Numbered from the stretch's first letter, positions 54,951-64,000 are shown. The stretch is 64,000 nucleotides of DNA from Sedimentibacter sp. zth1 (GCF_017352195.1 NZ_CP071445.1:558001-622000), one strand, 5' to 3'. Translations and numbers: made by a program. Notes: generated by a model not told the origin, from the letters alone.

Positions 54951-56225
54951 TTATACTGTTGTTGAAGCAAGTATTAATTTAACATTGTCATCGTAAATCT
55001 TAGGTAATTGGGATAAAGGAAGCGGATTTTTACCCTTTCCAGTTTCAACTGTGTAGCCTGGATTTTGAAAATCCTGTATAAACCAATCCTTATAGCCTGC
55101 ATATGATGCAACTCCTTTAGCGGTATCAAGTACATATCCACTTGCTTCTGCAAGCTTTTCTCCAATTTCTTCATCTTTTTCGGTTGATAAATTCATAAAA
55201 TTCCAATAAATAATTTCACCCTGCGAATGATATGCAATTACAAGATAAAAATCTTCTTCTTTTGTTAAATCCCTTAATGCAATAGTTTCAGGTTCTGAAA
55301 AAGCGGAAGGTCCTGAATATCTTGTAGGTCCGGGCCCTGTAATCCCTATTTTATTTTCTGCTTTTTTTGAAGCTTCCCATCCCGCGTCATAATTATGATT
55401 TAAATCAACTCCTCTTATATTTGATTGCCACACTTCTCCAAAAGACTTTCCAGTGTTATTCCATTTAAGTAAATCATTATAGTATGGATTGTCAAGCTTA
55501 AGCCCTTCATTAACCAAATCTACGCCATCTGGATTTACCATAGGGACAATATACATAGTGAAATTGTTATAAATATCCTGTAAATCGTAACCTTCAATTG
55601 TTTCATTATTGATTAGAGCATTGCTCATTCTTTCAATAAGTTGCATTAAAAATACGCTATTTATCCATTCTAATGCATGATGCGTGCTATTAAAATGAAG
55701 TTTTTTTGGACCTACGCCAAACTTAATCATATATAACTCTTTGTCAAGAACGCTTTTGCCAATAGAACTAACATCTAAAAATGGATATCTTTGTTTAAGT
55801 CCCATTATATTCATTTCCATGATGTCATATGTATATTTTACATCATCGGGAACAATTTCATAATTAAATGGAATTGTTATTGCTGTGTTTGGAATTAAAT
55901 TTTCGAAATCAACTGTTGGATTGGCAGATTTTATTAAGCTTTCAGTTGAATTGTTCAAAGCAGCAATAGTTTCTATTGTATCGTTTGGTTCTACAGTATA
56001 AAAAGTAAATCCTAAAAAGTATTTTTCAAGAGCTTTTTCTGTTACAGGTCCAACTATTCCATCTTCTTTTATTCCATTTAACATTTGGAATTTTTTTATT
56101 GCTTTCGATGTTATAGGGCCATAAACTCCGTCTACGTCACCATTGTATAATTTTAACTTTTTCAGTAAAGATTGAATTTGCATAACATCAGTACCGGTTG
56201 TACCATTTTGTAAAAATAATATCAT
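54951..56225 (-). CDS. M14 family wall peptidase with peptidoglycan-binding and LysM domains
   Basis: A protein of 424 residues. Peptidoglycan-binding domain type 1 (about 8-68; GTDVMQIQSLLKKL, DGVYGPITSKAIKKFQ), LysM (about 74-120; YTVEPNDTIETIAALNN) and an M14 carboxypeptidase domain (about 132-424). Zinc ligands are His183/Glu186 in HALE and a later His in YHSQGE; the catalytic Glu is in YTVETGKG. The layout matches gamma-D-glutamyl-L-diamino acid endopeptidase I, which cuts spore or cell wall stem peptides. No signal peptide is seen, as in ENP1. GAGGTG lies upstream of its ATG. Confidence 0.9.
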   Translation of the reverse strand: MILFLQNGTTGTDVMQIQSLLKKLKLYNGDVDGVYGPITSKAIKKFQMLNGIKEDGIVGPVTEKALEKYFLGFTFYTVEPNDTIETIAALNNSTESLIKSANPTVDFENLIPNTAITIPFNYEIVPDDVKYTYDIMEMNIMGLKQRYPFLDVSSIGKSVLDKELYMIKFGVGPKKLHFNSTHHALEWINSVFLMQLIERMSNALINNETIEGYDLQDIYNNFTMYIVPMVNPDGVDLVNEGLKLDNPYYNDLLKWNNTGKSFGEVWQSNIRGVDLNHNYDAGWEASKKAENKIGITGPGPTRYSGPSAFSEPETIALRDLTKEEDFYLVIAYHSQGEIIYWNFMNLSTEKDEEIGEKLAEASGYVLDTAKGVASYAGYKDWFIQDFQNPGYTVETGKGKNPLPLSQLPKIYDDNVKLILASTTV

Positions 56226-56290
56226 ATTTCACCTCATAATTTGTAACAAATTGTTATATTTTTAATAATTTAAAGTAAAGGAGGAGTAAG

Positions 56291-56551
56291 ATGGAACATT
56301 ATGTAATAACTTATAAGTATGGTAATTTTACTATGGCTGCTTATAGCAGACTTCAAAGTTTAAATATTAATAACATTAAATTAGCACCCGTGCCTTTTGC
56401 AATTAAGACAGAATGCGATTTGTGTATAATTGTGAATGATTATAATACATTATTAATTGTTCTTAATGAATCTACGAAATATCCTGTAGATAATGTGTAT
56501 ATGGCAACGAAAATGACTGGAAATTTAGTATATAGGTTACTGGATTTTTAA
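56291..56551 (+). CDS. DUF3343 protein
   Basis: A small protein of 86 residues matching the DUF3343 pattern: a putative Se/S-related domain with TYKYGNFTMAAYSRLQ at the start and APVPFAIKTECDLCI in the middle. AGGAGG precedes the ATG. DUF3343 genes are often near iscS-like or sulfur-relay genes, and here it lies just before the isc operon. Function unknown. Confidence 0.75.
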   Translation: MEHYVITYKYGNFTMAAYSRLQSLNINNIKLAPVPFAIKTECDLCIIVNDYNTLLIVLNESTKYPVDNVYMATKMTGNLVYRLLDF

Positions 56552-56612
56552 TTCAGTCTTTTATTAAAGATATGCAGATAATAAAAAAATATTATTTATT
56601 TAAAATTCAATG

Positions 56613-56653
56613 TTGACAAAATTAGTCGGGTATAATATAATAAACCCGACTAA
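56613..56653 (+). promoter_or_regulatory. Promoter and operator of the rrf2-isc operon
   Basis: TTGACA 56613-56618, 17-bp spacer, TATAAT 56636-56641. A perfect 10-bp inverted repeat, TTAGTCGGGT (56622-56631) and ACCCGACTAA (56644-56653), surrounds the -10. The CCCGACTAA half-site fits Firmicute Rrf2/IscR-type sites, so the operon is probably repressed by its own first product. Confidence 0.8.
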
Positions 56654-56686
56654 ATAAGTTGGGATTAAAAGAATGGAGGCATTTAA

Positions 56687-57109
56687 ATGATATTATCGAC
56701 AAAAGGAAGATATGGTTTAAAAGCTGTGTTTGAATTATCTTTGAATTATGGAGAGGGTCCTGTTACATTAAAAAAAATATGTGATAAGTATGAAATTTCA
56801 GAAAATTACTTGGAGCAGCTATTTGCAAAACTTAAAAAAGCTGGATATATAGTTTCTACTCGAGGAGCATATGGTGGCTATAGTTTAGCAAAACAACCAC
56901 AAGATGTAACTGTTGGAATGATTCTGCGAACATTAGAAGGAGAAATAACTACGTCTGAATGTTTAAACAAAGATGTATGTCGTAGAGAATCAGTTTGTGC
57001 TACAAGGACAATTTGGAGCAAAATAGAAAAGAGTATAAATGATGTTATAGATAACATAACATTATTAGACATGATAGATGAACATCATAAAATTACAGCG
57101 GAGGACTAG
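56687..57109 (+). CDS. Rrf2 family regulator (IscR-type)
   Basis: A protein of 140 residues with the Rrf2 winged helix (MILSTKGRYGLKAVFELS; ISENYLEQLFAKLKKAGYIVSTRGAYGGYSLA). Three cysteines (CLNKDVCRRESVC, near 97-109) are suited to an Fe-S cluster, as in IscR. GGAGGC precedes the ATG. First gene of the iscS-iscU operon, 3 bases before iscS. It probably senses Fe-S status and represses its own promoter. Confidence 0.9.
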   Translation: MILSTKGRYGLKAVFELSLNYGEGPVTLKKICDKYEISENYLEQLFAKLKKAGYIVSTRGAYGGYSLAKQPQDVTVGMILRTLEGEITTSECLNKDVCRRESVCATRTIWSKIEKSINDVIDNITLLDMIDEHHKITAED

Positions 57110-57112
57110 ATA

Positions 57113-58282
57113 ATGAATAAAAAAATATATTTGGATAATGCTGCAACTACTATAGTTAAAAAAGAAGTTGTAGATGAAATGATTAAATATTTAGGTGAGT
57201 ACTACGGTAATCCATCTAGTGGTATTTATGAAATAGGAAGAATTTCTAAAGATGCAATAACTAATGCAAGACAAATTATATCTTCATTTATAAATGCTGA
57301 TGAAAATGAGTTGTATTTTACATCAGGTGGTACTGAGTCGGATAACTGGGCTATTAAAGGTGTAGCATTTGCTAATCAGGAAAAAGGGAAGCATATTATA
57401 ACTACTAAAATCGAACACCACGCTGTATTGCATACATGTGAATACTTAAAAAAATTTGGATTTGATATAACATATCTTAACGTTGATAAATATGGTATGG
57501 TTGATTTAGAAGAATTGAAAAATAGTATTAGGCCTGATACAATATTAATCTCAGTTATGTTTGCTAATAATGAAATTGGAACTATTCAACCAATAGAAGA
57601 AATAGGAAAAATAGCTAAAGAACATAAAATATTATTCCATACAGATGCTGTACAAGCCTTAGGTGGTGTAAGAATTGATGTTAAAAAGCTAAATATAGAT
57701 TTAATGTCAATGTCATCTCATAAAGTGCATGGACCTAAGGGAATAGGTGCTATGTATCTTAGAAAAGGTGTAAAAATTGATAACTTTATGCATGGTGGAG
57801 CTCAAGAAAGAAAAAGAAGAGCTGGAACTGAAAGTGTACAAAATATAGTAGGATTTGGCAAGGCGGTTGAACTACTAAATAAAGATTTTGAAAAAAGTAA
57901 TGAACACATAATTGCGTTAAGAGATAGACTAATTAATGGAATACAAAGTAATATAGAAGACGTAGTATTGAATGGACATCTAACAAAAAGACTTTCAAAT
58001 AACGTTAACTTCTCATATAAATATATTGAGGGTGAATCAATATTATTATGGCTAGATATGGATGGTATTAGTGCATCAAGTGGTTCTGCATGTACATCAG
58101 GTTCTTTAGATCCATCTCATGTGCTTCTTGCAACTGGATTGGATCATGGTACATCACACGGCTCAATAAGATTTACAATTGGTGATGACACTACTGAAGA
58201 AGATATTGACTATGTTATACAAAAAATGATTGAGATAGTTCAAAAATTAAGAAACATGTCACCACTATACAAAAAACATTAA
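57113..58282 (+). CDS. iscS: Cysteine desulfurase IscS/NifS
   Basis: A PLP enzyme of 389 residues. PLP Lys204 is in SSHKVHGPKG; the catalytic Cys327 is in SGSACTSGSLDPSHVL. EHHAVLHTCEYL supplies the PLP-stacking His. It takes sulfur from cysteine for Fe-S assembly and for tRNA thiolation. Start immediately after the Rrf2 gene. Confidence 0.96.
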   Translation: MNKKIYLDNAATTIVKKEVVDEMIKYLGEYYGNPSSGIYEIGRISKDAITNARQIISSFINADENELYFTSGGTESDNWAIKGVAFANQEKGKHIITTKIEHHAVLHTCEYLKKFGFDITYLNVDKYGMVDLEELKNSIRPDTILISVMFANNEIGTIQPIEEIGKIAKEHKILFHTDAVQALGGVRIDVKKLNIDLMSMSSHKVHGPKGIGAMYLRKGVKIDNFMHGGAQERKRRAGTESVQNIVGFGKAVELLNKDFEKSNEHIIALRDRLINGIQSNIEDVVLNGHLTKRLSNNVNFSYKYIEGESILLWLDMDGISASSGSACTSGSLDPSHVLLATGLDHGTSHGSIRFTIGDDTTEEDIDYVIQKMIEIVQKLRNMSPLYKKH

Positions 58283-58320
58283 AATTAATAATAATATTTA
58301 AAAATAGGGAGAAAATTATT

Positions 58321-58770
58321 ATGATGTATACTGAAAAAGTAATGGATCACTTTAGAAATCCAAGAAATGTAGGAGAAATAATCAAAGCAGATGGTGTTGG
58401 TGAAGTAGGCAACCCAACTTGCGGTGATATAATGAAAATATACTTAAAAATTAATGAAGACCAAATTATTGAAGATGTTAAATTTCAAACATTTGGTTGC
58501 GGTTCAGCAATTGCATCGTCTAGTATGGCAACAGAGTTAATTAAGGGAAAAAGCATACAAGATGCAGTAGAGTTAACTAATAAAGCTGTAATTGAAGCTT
58601 TAGGTGGACTACCACCAGTTAAGGTACACTGTTCTGTATTAGCAGAACAAGCTGTAAAAGCCGCTCTTTATGACTATTCTCAAAAACATAGCATTACTAT
58701 AAAGGGATTGGAAAATTATGATCCACATGCAACAGATGATATACATGATCATACACATGGAGAAGAATAA
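58321..58770 (+). CDS. iscU: Fe-S cluster scaffold IscU
   Basis: A protein of 149 residues with the three cluster cysteines: Cys34 in NPTCGD, a second in FGCGSAIASSS and a third in VHCSVLAEQA. The His-rich tail (DIHDHTHGEE) is a clostridial feature. It receives sulfur from IscS and builds the nascent cluster. Last gene before a hairpin. Confidence 0.95.
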   Translation: MMYTEKVMDHFRNPRNVGEIIKADGVGEVGNPTCGDIMKIYLKINEDQIIEDVKFQTFGCGSAIASSSMATELIKGKSIQDAVELTNKAVIEALGGLPPVKVHCSVLAEQAVKAALYDYSQKHSITIKGLENYDPHATDDIHDHTHGEE

Positions 58771-58790
58771 ACTTAACAGAGTTTAATTTT

Positions 58791-58833
58791 AAGCAGATTT
58801 ACTTAGTTTTGGTTTGACTGTGTAAATCTGCTT
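58791..58833 (+). terminator. Hairpin between iscU and mnmA
   Basis: A perfect 12-bp stem (AAGCAGATTTAC 58791-58802, GTAAATCTGCTT 58822-58833) with a 19-base loop and only a weak T run. Its right arm lies within the mnmA promoter spacer. Confidence 0.55.
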
Positions 58834-58842
58834 TGCTATAAT
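58814..58842 (+). promoter_or_regulatory. Promoter of mnmA
   Basis: TTGACT 58814-58819, 17-bp spacer, TATAAT 58837-58842. Confidence 0.65.
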
Positions 58843-58916
58843 GATGTTTAAATATATTTAAATTAGTCTTTCAAACTAACTAAATATGTAAAATAAATAT
58901 ATATATGAGGTGAATG

Positions 58917-59957
58917 ATGGATAATAAAAAAGTTTTATTAGGAATGAGTGGAGGAGTAGACAGTACTGCGTCAGCAATTTTATTAAAGCAACAAGGCTAT
59001 GAAGTAATAGGTGCAACCTACAGACTTACGGATGATGAGAATTTTGAAAAAAGCATAAGTGATGCAAAATATTCTGCTGATTTGATTGGTATAGATCATA
59101 TAGTAGTTGATTACAGAAATGAATTTAAAGATAAGGTTATAAGTAATTTTATTAGTGAGTATTCAATGGGTCATACGCCAAATCCATGTGTTGTATGTAA
59201 TAAAAACATTAAATTCAATCAGTTTTTAAAAACTGCAGATAAAATGGGTATTAAATATGTTGCATCTGGACAATATGCTAATATTCGAGAAAATAATGGT
59301 AGATATTATATAGTAAAAGCTAGAAATATAGCCAAAGATCAAACTTATTTTGTATATTCTTTAAAAGAAAATATTTTAGATAGAGTTATATTTCCTATGG
59401 GAAATATGATATCAAAAGACGACACAAGAAAAATTGTACATGATGCAGGTATAAAAATTTATAATAAGAAAGATAGTCAAGAAATCTGTTTTATTAAGAA
59501 TATGAAATATACAGATTATATAAATGCTAATTCTAATATAACATTTAAAGCAGGTAATTTTGTAGATACAAAAGGTAATATTTTAGGCAAGCATTCTGGA
59601 ATAATAAACTATACTATTGGTCAAAGAAAAGGACTTGGTGTAACATTTGGCAAGCCTGTATTTGTAGTTGATATAGATTACAAGAATAATACAGTTGTTC
59701 TTGGTGAAAATGAAGATTTGTTTAAAGATAAATTAAAATTATCAAATTACACTTTTATTAATGAAGAATATGATAGAGAATTAAATAAACTAACAGCTAA
59801 AATTAGATATGCTGCAAAAGAGGAAAATGTTGTAATTACAAAAGAAAATGATGGATTATTGGTAAAATTTGAAAACCCAGTTCGTGCCATAACAAAAGGC
59901 CAATCCGTAGTATTTTATGACGGTGATATTTTGGTTGGAGGGGGCATAATTGAGTAA
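58917..59957 (+). CDS. mnmA: tRNA 2-thiouridylase MnmA (TrmU family)
   Basis: A protein of 346 residues. PP-loop GMSGGVDST at about 9-17, first catalytic Cys in HTPNPCVVCNKNIKF and second in DSQEICFI. YTIGQRKGLG and the C-terminal beta-barrel complete the family. It thiolates U34 of Lys/Glu/Gln tRNAs with sulfur from IscS, which fits the isc neighbours. ATG 58917 rather than 58914 is chosen for spacing to GAGGTG. Slightly shorter than the E. coli enzyme. Confidence 0.9.
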   Translation: MDNKKVLLGMSGGVDSTASAILLKQQGYEVIGATYRLTDDENFEKSISDAKYSADLIGIDHIVVDYRNEFKDKVISNFISEYSMGHTPNPCVVCNKNIKFNQFLKTADKMGIKYVASGQYANIRENNGRYYIVKARNIAKDQTYFVYSLKENILDRVIFPMGNMISKDDTRKIVHDAGIKIYNKKDSQEICFIKNMKYTDYINANSNITFKAGNFVDTKGNILGKHSGIINYTIGQRKGLGVTFGKPVFVVDIDYKNNTVVLGENEDLFKDKLKLSNYTFINEEYDRELNKLTAKIRYAAKEENVVITKENDGLLVKFENPVRAITKGQSVVFYDGDILVGGGIIE

Positions 59958-59966
59958 CTTTAATAG

Positions 59967-59996
59967 TTGACAATCATTTAATAAATGCGTTATAAT
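59967..59996 (+). promoter_or_regulatory. Promoter of alaS
   Basis: TTGACA 59967-59972, 18-bp spacer, TATAAT 59991-59996. Its predicted start site supports the ATG at 60027. Confidence 0.75.
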
Positions 59997-60026
59997 CAAA
60001 TGATACGTAACAATGTTGGAGGAATT

Positions 60027-62660
60027 ATGGAAAATAAATATTCAATTAATAATATAAGAGAACAATATTTAGATTTTTATAGATCAAAGGGACATTTAAT
60101 AGAGCAAAGTGCATCGTTAATACCTAAAAATGATAAGACACTACTTTTGGTTGCCGCTGGTATGGCTCCTTTGAAAAAATATTTTACAGGAGCAGAAACA
60201 CCACCAAGCAAAAGAATGAGCACATGTCAGAAATGTGTTAGAACTAATGATATGGAAAATGTAGGTGTTACTGCAAGACACTTGACATTTTTTGAAATGT
60301 TAGGAAACTTTTCTTTTGGAGATTACTTTAAAAAAGAAGCTATAACATGGGCATGGGAGTTTTTAACTAAAAGAATGGAAATTCCTGCTGAAAAACTTTG
60401 GGCAACAGTTTATATAGAGGATGAAGAAGCAATTGATTTATGGACTTCTTTAACTGAAATGCCAAGAGAAAGAATAGTTAAGTTAGGTAAAGAAGATAAT
60501 TTTTGGGAACTTGAAGTTGGTCCTAGTGGTCCAAGTTCAGAAATATATTTTGATAAAGGTGCTGAATTTGGTTGTGGTAGTCCTGATTGCAAACCAGGAT
60601 GTGATTGCGATAGATATACAGAGATATGGAACTTAGTATTTACACAATTTGACAAGGATGAAAATGGAGTTTATAATCCGTTAGAACATCCAAATATTGA
60701 TACTGGTATGGGACTCGAAAGAGTTGCTATGACATTACAGGGAAAAGAAACTGTTTTTGATGTTGAGCCTTTATATAGTGTTATTAAAAAAGCTGAAGAA
60801 ATTAGCGATGTTAAATATAAAACAAACTTAAAGAATGATACATCAATTAAAATTATAGCTGATCATTCAAGAGCACTTTCATTCTTAATCGGTGATGGTG
60901 TTATACCATCAAATGAAGGTAGAGGATATGTTCTAAGAAGGTTAATTAGAAGAGCATTGAGACAAGGAAAACTACTTGGAATAGATAGAGATTTCTTGAC
61001 TGAAACTGTTCAAGTTGTAATTGATGAATGGAGCCATGCTTACCCTGAACTAAAAGAAAAAGAAAGCTATATATTGAAAGTAGTTAAAATAGAAGAAGAA
61101 AAATTTAGAAAAACTATTGATCAAGGTCTTGAAATGTTACAGAAAGAAATTAATAATGCAAAACAAAACGGTCATAATAAATTAGATGGTCAAATAACAT
61201 TTAAATTGTATGATACTTTTGGTTTCCCTTATGAATTAACAGAGGAAATACTAGCTGAAAATAATTTTGAATTTGATAAACAAGAGTTTTTAGACATTAT
61301 GGAAGAACATAGAATTATGGCTAGAGAGTCTAGAGGAAAAGCTGGTAGTTCTGGATGGAAAGATAGCGAAATCAATGTAGAAGGCAAGAAAACTGAATTT
61401 GTTGGATATGACAACAATTCAATAAAATCAAAGGTTTCTAAAATATTTGTTGATAATAAAGAAGCTAAAGAAATATCAATTGGTGAAAAAGGAATTATAG
61501 CTTTATCATCTTCACCGTTTTACGCTGAAATGGGTGGACAAATTGGCGATACTGGTAAAATATTTACAAAGGATTTTGAAGCAACAGTTTTAAATACAAA
61601 AAAACTTAATAATATTTTTATACATGAAGTTATAGTTGATAATGGAATTATAAAATTAAATGAGGATGTTACAGCTAAAATTGATGTTTTTAGAAGAAAA
61701 AATATTGCAAAAAATCATACAGCAACTCATATTTTGCACAAGGTATTAAAAGAGGTGCTTGGTGATCACGTAAATCAAGCCGGTTCATTAGTTACTGAAG
61801 ATAGATTAAGATTTGACTATACGCATTTCGAAATGGTAGACGAAAATACTCTTAAAGAAATCGAAAAAAGAGTTAATGATGAAATACTAAAAGATTATAA
61901 AGTAATAACAGATGTTGTTTCACTAGAAGAAGCTAAAGCACAGGGTGCTATGGCATTATTTGATGAAAAATATGGAGATGTTGTTAGATTGGTAAAAGTT
62001 GGAGATTTTAGTAAAGAACTTTGTGGTGGTACTCACATTGATGAAACAGCTAAAATTGGTATGTTTAAAATATTATCTGAAGGTGGAATAGCTTCAGGTG
62101 TTAGAAGAATAGAAGCTGTTACTGGAAAAGCTGCAATTGAGTATTTAAATAATATCGACAATATTGTTTCAGAACTTATGAAATCATTAAAAGCAACAAA
62201 AGATGAGATTGTTAACAAGGTTTCAGTATTAAAGAAAGAAGTTAAGGATAGAGACAAAGAAATAGCAAAACTTAACAATGAAATATTAAAATCTAATATG
62301 GATGATATACTTAATAACTTTGATGAGATTAATGGTGTTAAAGTCTATAGTATAAAATTAAAAAATACTGATGCAAATACATTAAGAGATATAGCAGATA
62401 AAATTAAGGATAAAAATCCTAGTTGTGTTATTGTTTTAGCTTCTGAAGTTAATGAAAAAGTTATTTTTGTAGCATCAGTTACTAAAGATTTAATACAAAA
62501 AGGAATTCAAGCTGGTAATATTGTTAAAAAAGCAGCTAGTGTAGCTGGAGGCGGCGGTGGTGGAAGACCTGATTTCGCACAAGCTGGAGGAAAAGATGTA
62601 ACTAAAATTGATGAGGCTTTGAAAAAAGCAAAAGAAGGAATTATTAATCAATTAAACTAA
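60027..62660 (+). CDS. alaS: Alanyl-tRNA synthetase
   Basis: A protein of 877 residues. Class II catalytic domain (about 1-440; motif 2 FFEMLGNFSFGDYFK, motif 3 DTGMGLERVAM), an editing domain with the zinc site HTATHILH and CGGTH, a coiled coil and a C-terminal DHHA1 domain with GGGGGGRPDFAQAGG. A CXXC-rich insertion (CGSPDCKPGCDCDR) is near 193. ATG 60027 follows GGAGGAA and the promoter; the ATG at 59985 lies upstream of the predicted transcript start. Confidence 0.97.
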   Translation: MENKYSINNIREQYLDFYRSKGHLIEQSASLIPKNDKTLLLVAAGMAPLKKYFTGAETPPSKRMSTCQKCVRTNDMENVGVTARHLTFFEMLGNFSFGDYFKKEAITWAWEFLTKRMEIPAEKLWATVYIEDEEAIDLWTSLTEMPRERIVKLGKEDNFWELEVGPSGPSSEIYFDKGAEFGCGSPDCKPGCDCDRYTEIWNLVFTQFDKDENGVYNPLEHPNIDTGMGLERVAMTLQGKETVFDVEPLYSVIKKAEEISDVKYKTNLKNDTSIKIIADHSRALSFLIGDGVIPSNEGRGYVLRRLIRRALRQGKLLGIDRDFLTETVQVVIDEWSHAYPELKEKESYILKVVKIEEEKFRKTIDQGLEMLQKEINNAKQNGHNKLDGQITFKLYDTFGFPYELTEEILAENNFEFDKQEFLDIMEEHRIMARESRGKAGSSGWKDSEINVEGKKTEFVGYDNNSIKSKVSKIFVDNKEAKEISIGEKGIIALSSSPFYAEMGGQIGDTGKIFTKDFEATVLNTKKLNNIFIHEVIVDNGIIKLNEDVTAKIDVFRRKNIAKNHTATHILHKVLKEVLGDHVNQAGSLVTEDRLRFDYTHFEMVDENTLKEIEKRVNDEILKDYKVITDVVSLEEAKAQGAMALFDEKYGDVVRLVKVGDFSKELCGGTHIDETAKIGMFKILSEGGIASGVRRIEAVTGKAAIEYLNNIDNIVSELMKSLKATKDEIVNKVSVLKKEVKDRDKEIAKLNNEILKSNMDDILNNFDEINGVKVYSIKLKNTDANTLRDIADKIKDKNPSCVIVLASEVNEKVIFVASVTKDLIQKGIQAGNIVKKAASVAGGGGGGRPDFAQAGGKDVTKIDEALKKAKEGIINQLN

Positions 62661-62664
62661 TTGT

Positions 62665-62693
62665 TTGATTTTAATTTAGTTATATAGTATAAT
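62665..62693 (+). promoter_or_regulatory. Promoter of ireB
   Basis: TTGATT 62665-62670, 17-bp spacer, TATAAT 62688-62693. Confidence 0.65.
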
Positions 62694-62711
62694 TGTATAG
62701 AGGTGCTTATT

Positions 62712-63011
62712 ATGGCGAATAATATTGAAAAGAATTTATGTAATACAACCAGTAATATTGGGCAAAATACAGCTAAATTTGACTACAATACCGAATCATT
62801 GAACAAAGCAAGAGAAATATTATCTCAAGTATATCAATCTTTACAAGAAAAAGGGTACAATCCTAGTACGCAATTAATCGGATATTTGCTATCAGGGGAT
62901 CCTACGTACATTACAAATTATAATAATGCACGAAGTTTAATACGTAAGATAGAAAGAGATGAGCTTTTAGAAGAAATTTTGAAAGTTTATTTAGATGTTT
63001 TGAACTTATAA
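62712..63011 (+). CDS. IreB family regulatory phosphoprotein (DUF965)
   Basis: A protein of 99 residues. [60 protein letters not shown] is diagnostic of IreB. In Enterococcus it is phosphorylated by the PASTA kinase IreK on N-terminal threonines and affects cephalosporin resistance; Thr residues are present in this N-terminus. ATG 62712 with GAGGTG 6 bases upstream. It stands downstream of alaS, as in many Firmicutes. Confidence 0.94.
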   Translation: MANNIEKNLCNTTSNIGQNTAKFDYNTESLNKAREILSQVYQSLQEKGYNPSTQLIGYLLSGDPTYITNYNNARSLIRKIERDELLEEILKVYLDVLNL

Positions 63012-63047
63012 CGGTATATGAATTCATATACCGTTTTTTTTTTTTTA
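63011..63047 (+). terminator. Terminator after ireB
   Basis: A near-perfect palindrome AACGGTATATG/CATATACCGTT followed by about 12 T. Confidence 0.9.
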
Positions 63048-63082
63048 AATTTACATAAATATTTTGAATCTTGGTGAAAATA

Positions 63083-64000
63083 ATGATATATACAGAGTTA
63101 AAAGAAATAAAGAAAATGTCAAAAATTTGTTTTGGGACATTAGCTTTAAGCAATTTACAAAACAATGAATGCTTAGAACAAAAGGTAAGCGTGCTTGACT
63201 ATGCATATGAAAAAGGTATAAATTTTTACGATACTGCTGAGCTTTATGATAACTATGACATTCTAGGTAAATTTATGCAAAACAAAAGAAGAGATAGCTT
63301 ATACATAGCAACAAAAAGTTATGCATATAATAAAGAAACTGCTAAGTACAGTATAGAAAAGGCTTTAAAAGAGCTTAATACTGATTATATAGATATTTTT
63401 ATGTTGCATGAACAAGATAATGGCAACAATTTTCGAGGACATTATGAAGCTGTACAAGAATTTATGAAATATAAAAGTCAAGGAATAATTAAGCGTTTTG
63501 GAATATCTACACATGCTATACAAGCAGTAAATGATAGTGTTGAATTTGATGAAATAGATATAGTTTTTACAATTATGAACAGTACTGGTATTGGAATTAA
63601 TGATGGAACTAAGGAAAAAATGCTAGATGCAATAAAATATGCAAAAGCAAATGGAAAATTTATTATGGCTATGAAACCATATGGTGGCGGTCATTTAATA
63701 AATGATACATATAATGCTTTCAATTTTGTAAATAATATTAAAGAAATTGATTCAATAGCTGTTGGTATGAAAAACAAATCAGAAGTAGATGTTAATATAA
63801 ATTATTTAGAAAACAAGCCTATTACTGAAGAGCTTAAAAAAAGTGTAAGAGATACGAAAAGAACCTTGTGCATTGCATATTGGTGTGAAGGTTGTGGTAA
63901 ATGTGTTAAAAGATGTAAGCAAAATGCATTGTCCATTGTTGATGGAAAATGTACTGTTGATATGAGTAAATGTGTATTATGCAGCTATTGCGCAAGTGCA
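63083..64000 (+). CDS. Aldo/keto reductase with C-terminal ferredoxin domain (partial)
   Basis: 306 codons run off the right edge. AKR barrel features: ICFGTLALSN, FYDTAELYDNY (catalytic Asp and Tyr), LHEQD and IKRFGISTHA. The last visible part starts a 4Fe-4S domain: CEGCGKCVKRC followed by MSKCVLCSYC. Such AKR-ferredoxin fusions are common oxidoreductases of anaerobes with unknown substrates. GGTG lies upstream of the ATG at 63083. Confidence 0.88.
   Translation, partial: MIYTELKEIKKMSKICFGTLALSNLQNNECLEQKVSVLDYAYEKGINFYDTAELYDNYDILGKFMQNKRRDSLYIATKSYAYNKETAKYSIEKALKELNTDYIDIFMLHEQDNGNNFRGHYEAVQEFMKYKSQGIIKRFGISTHAIQAVNDSVEFDEIDIVFTIMNSTGIGINDGTKEKMLDAIKYAKANGKFIMAMKPYGGGHLINDTYNAFNFVNNIKEIDSIAVGMKNKSEVDVNINYLENKPITEELKKSVRDTKRTLCIAYWCEGCGKCVKRCKQNALSIVDGKCTVDMSKCVLCSYCASA

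Overview
This window comes from the chromosome of a low-G+C, spore-forming, anaerobic member of the Clostridia. The evidence is very AT-rich DNA (roughly 30% G+C by eye), many sporulation genes (spoIIAA, spoIIAB, spoVAC-AD-AE, spoIID, yunB), an IreB-type phosphoprotein and an Isc cluster under an Rrf2 repressor. I would not name a genus. No rRNA, tRNA or CRISPR array was found.

Layout. 1-3968: end of thrS, a DUF4342 membrane protein, then an MBOAT acyltransferase with a DHHW partner (surface polymer acylation). 4056-6169: a two-component system. 6281-9086: spoIIAA-spoIIAB, then a terminator and a 39-codon ORF where sigF would normally be, then spoVAC-AD-AE. 9125-12514 (minus): a long class A penicillin-binding protein. 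12628-24790: the sporulation gene yunB, split by a mobile element of about 11.5 kb. 24911-34278: hflX, an IMPACT-family gene, yebC, ruvCAB, spoIID, queA, tgt and yajC. 34303-37485: a YiiX-like hydrolase and a REC-GGDEF-EAL protein. 37594-47603: nfo, a B12/radical SAM pair, an RNase E/G, topB, a C-S lyase and an M3 peptidase. 47704-49218 (minus): nhaC. 49720-51739: a T-box and aspS. 51959-56551: tcdA, an RseC-like gene, rarA, a hypothetical gene, an M14 peptidase and a DUF3343 gene. 56613-62660: rrf2-iscS-iscU, mnmA and alaS. 62712-64000: ireB and the start of a ferredoxin-type aldo/keto reductase.

Main discovery. The yunB reading frame starting at 12628 ends early at 13194 and lacks the family's C-terminal segment. 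That segment sits 11.5 kb away at 24698-24790, just past a large serine recombinase gene (23064-24662). Both junctions carry the same 10 bp, TAACTAATGA (13166-13175 and 24687-24696). Joining the two halves there restores an uninterrupted frame of about 213 codons. The predicted attP and attB each show a dyad centred on the same bases of this core. This is the arrangement of sporulation-gene intervening elements (skin in sigK, SPbeta in spsM, vfbin, gin), but in yunB and with non-phage cargo. The cargo is an ABC exporter, a MarR/MATE pair, an HEYTH lipoprotein and several small membrane proteins. I know of no described yunB-intervening element. Whether it excises during sporulation is inference.

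Other points: the spoIIA locus has lost sigF. Acidic low-complexity tracts recur in envelope proteins. Several promoters are clear by eye, including one for the rrf2-isc operon with a perfect operator palindrome.
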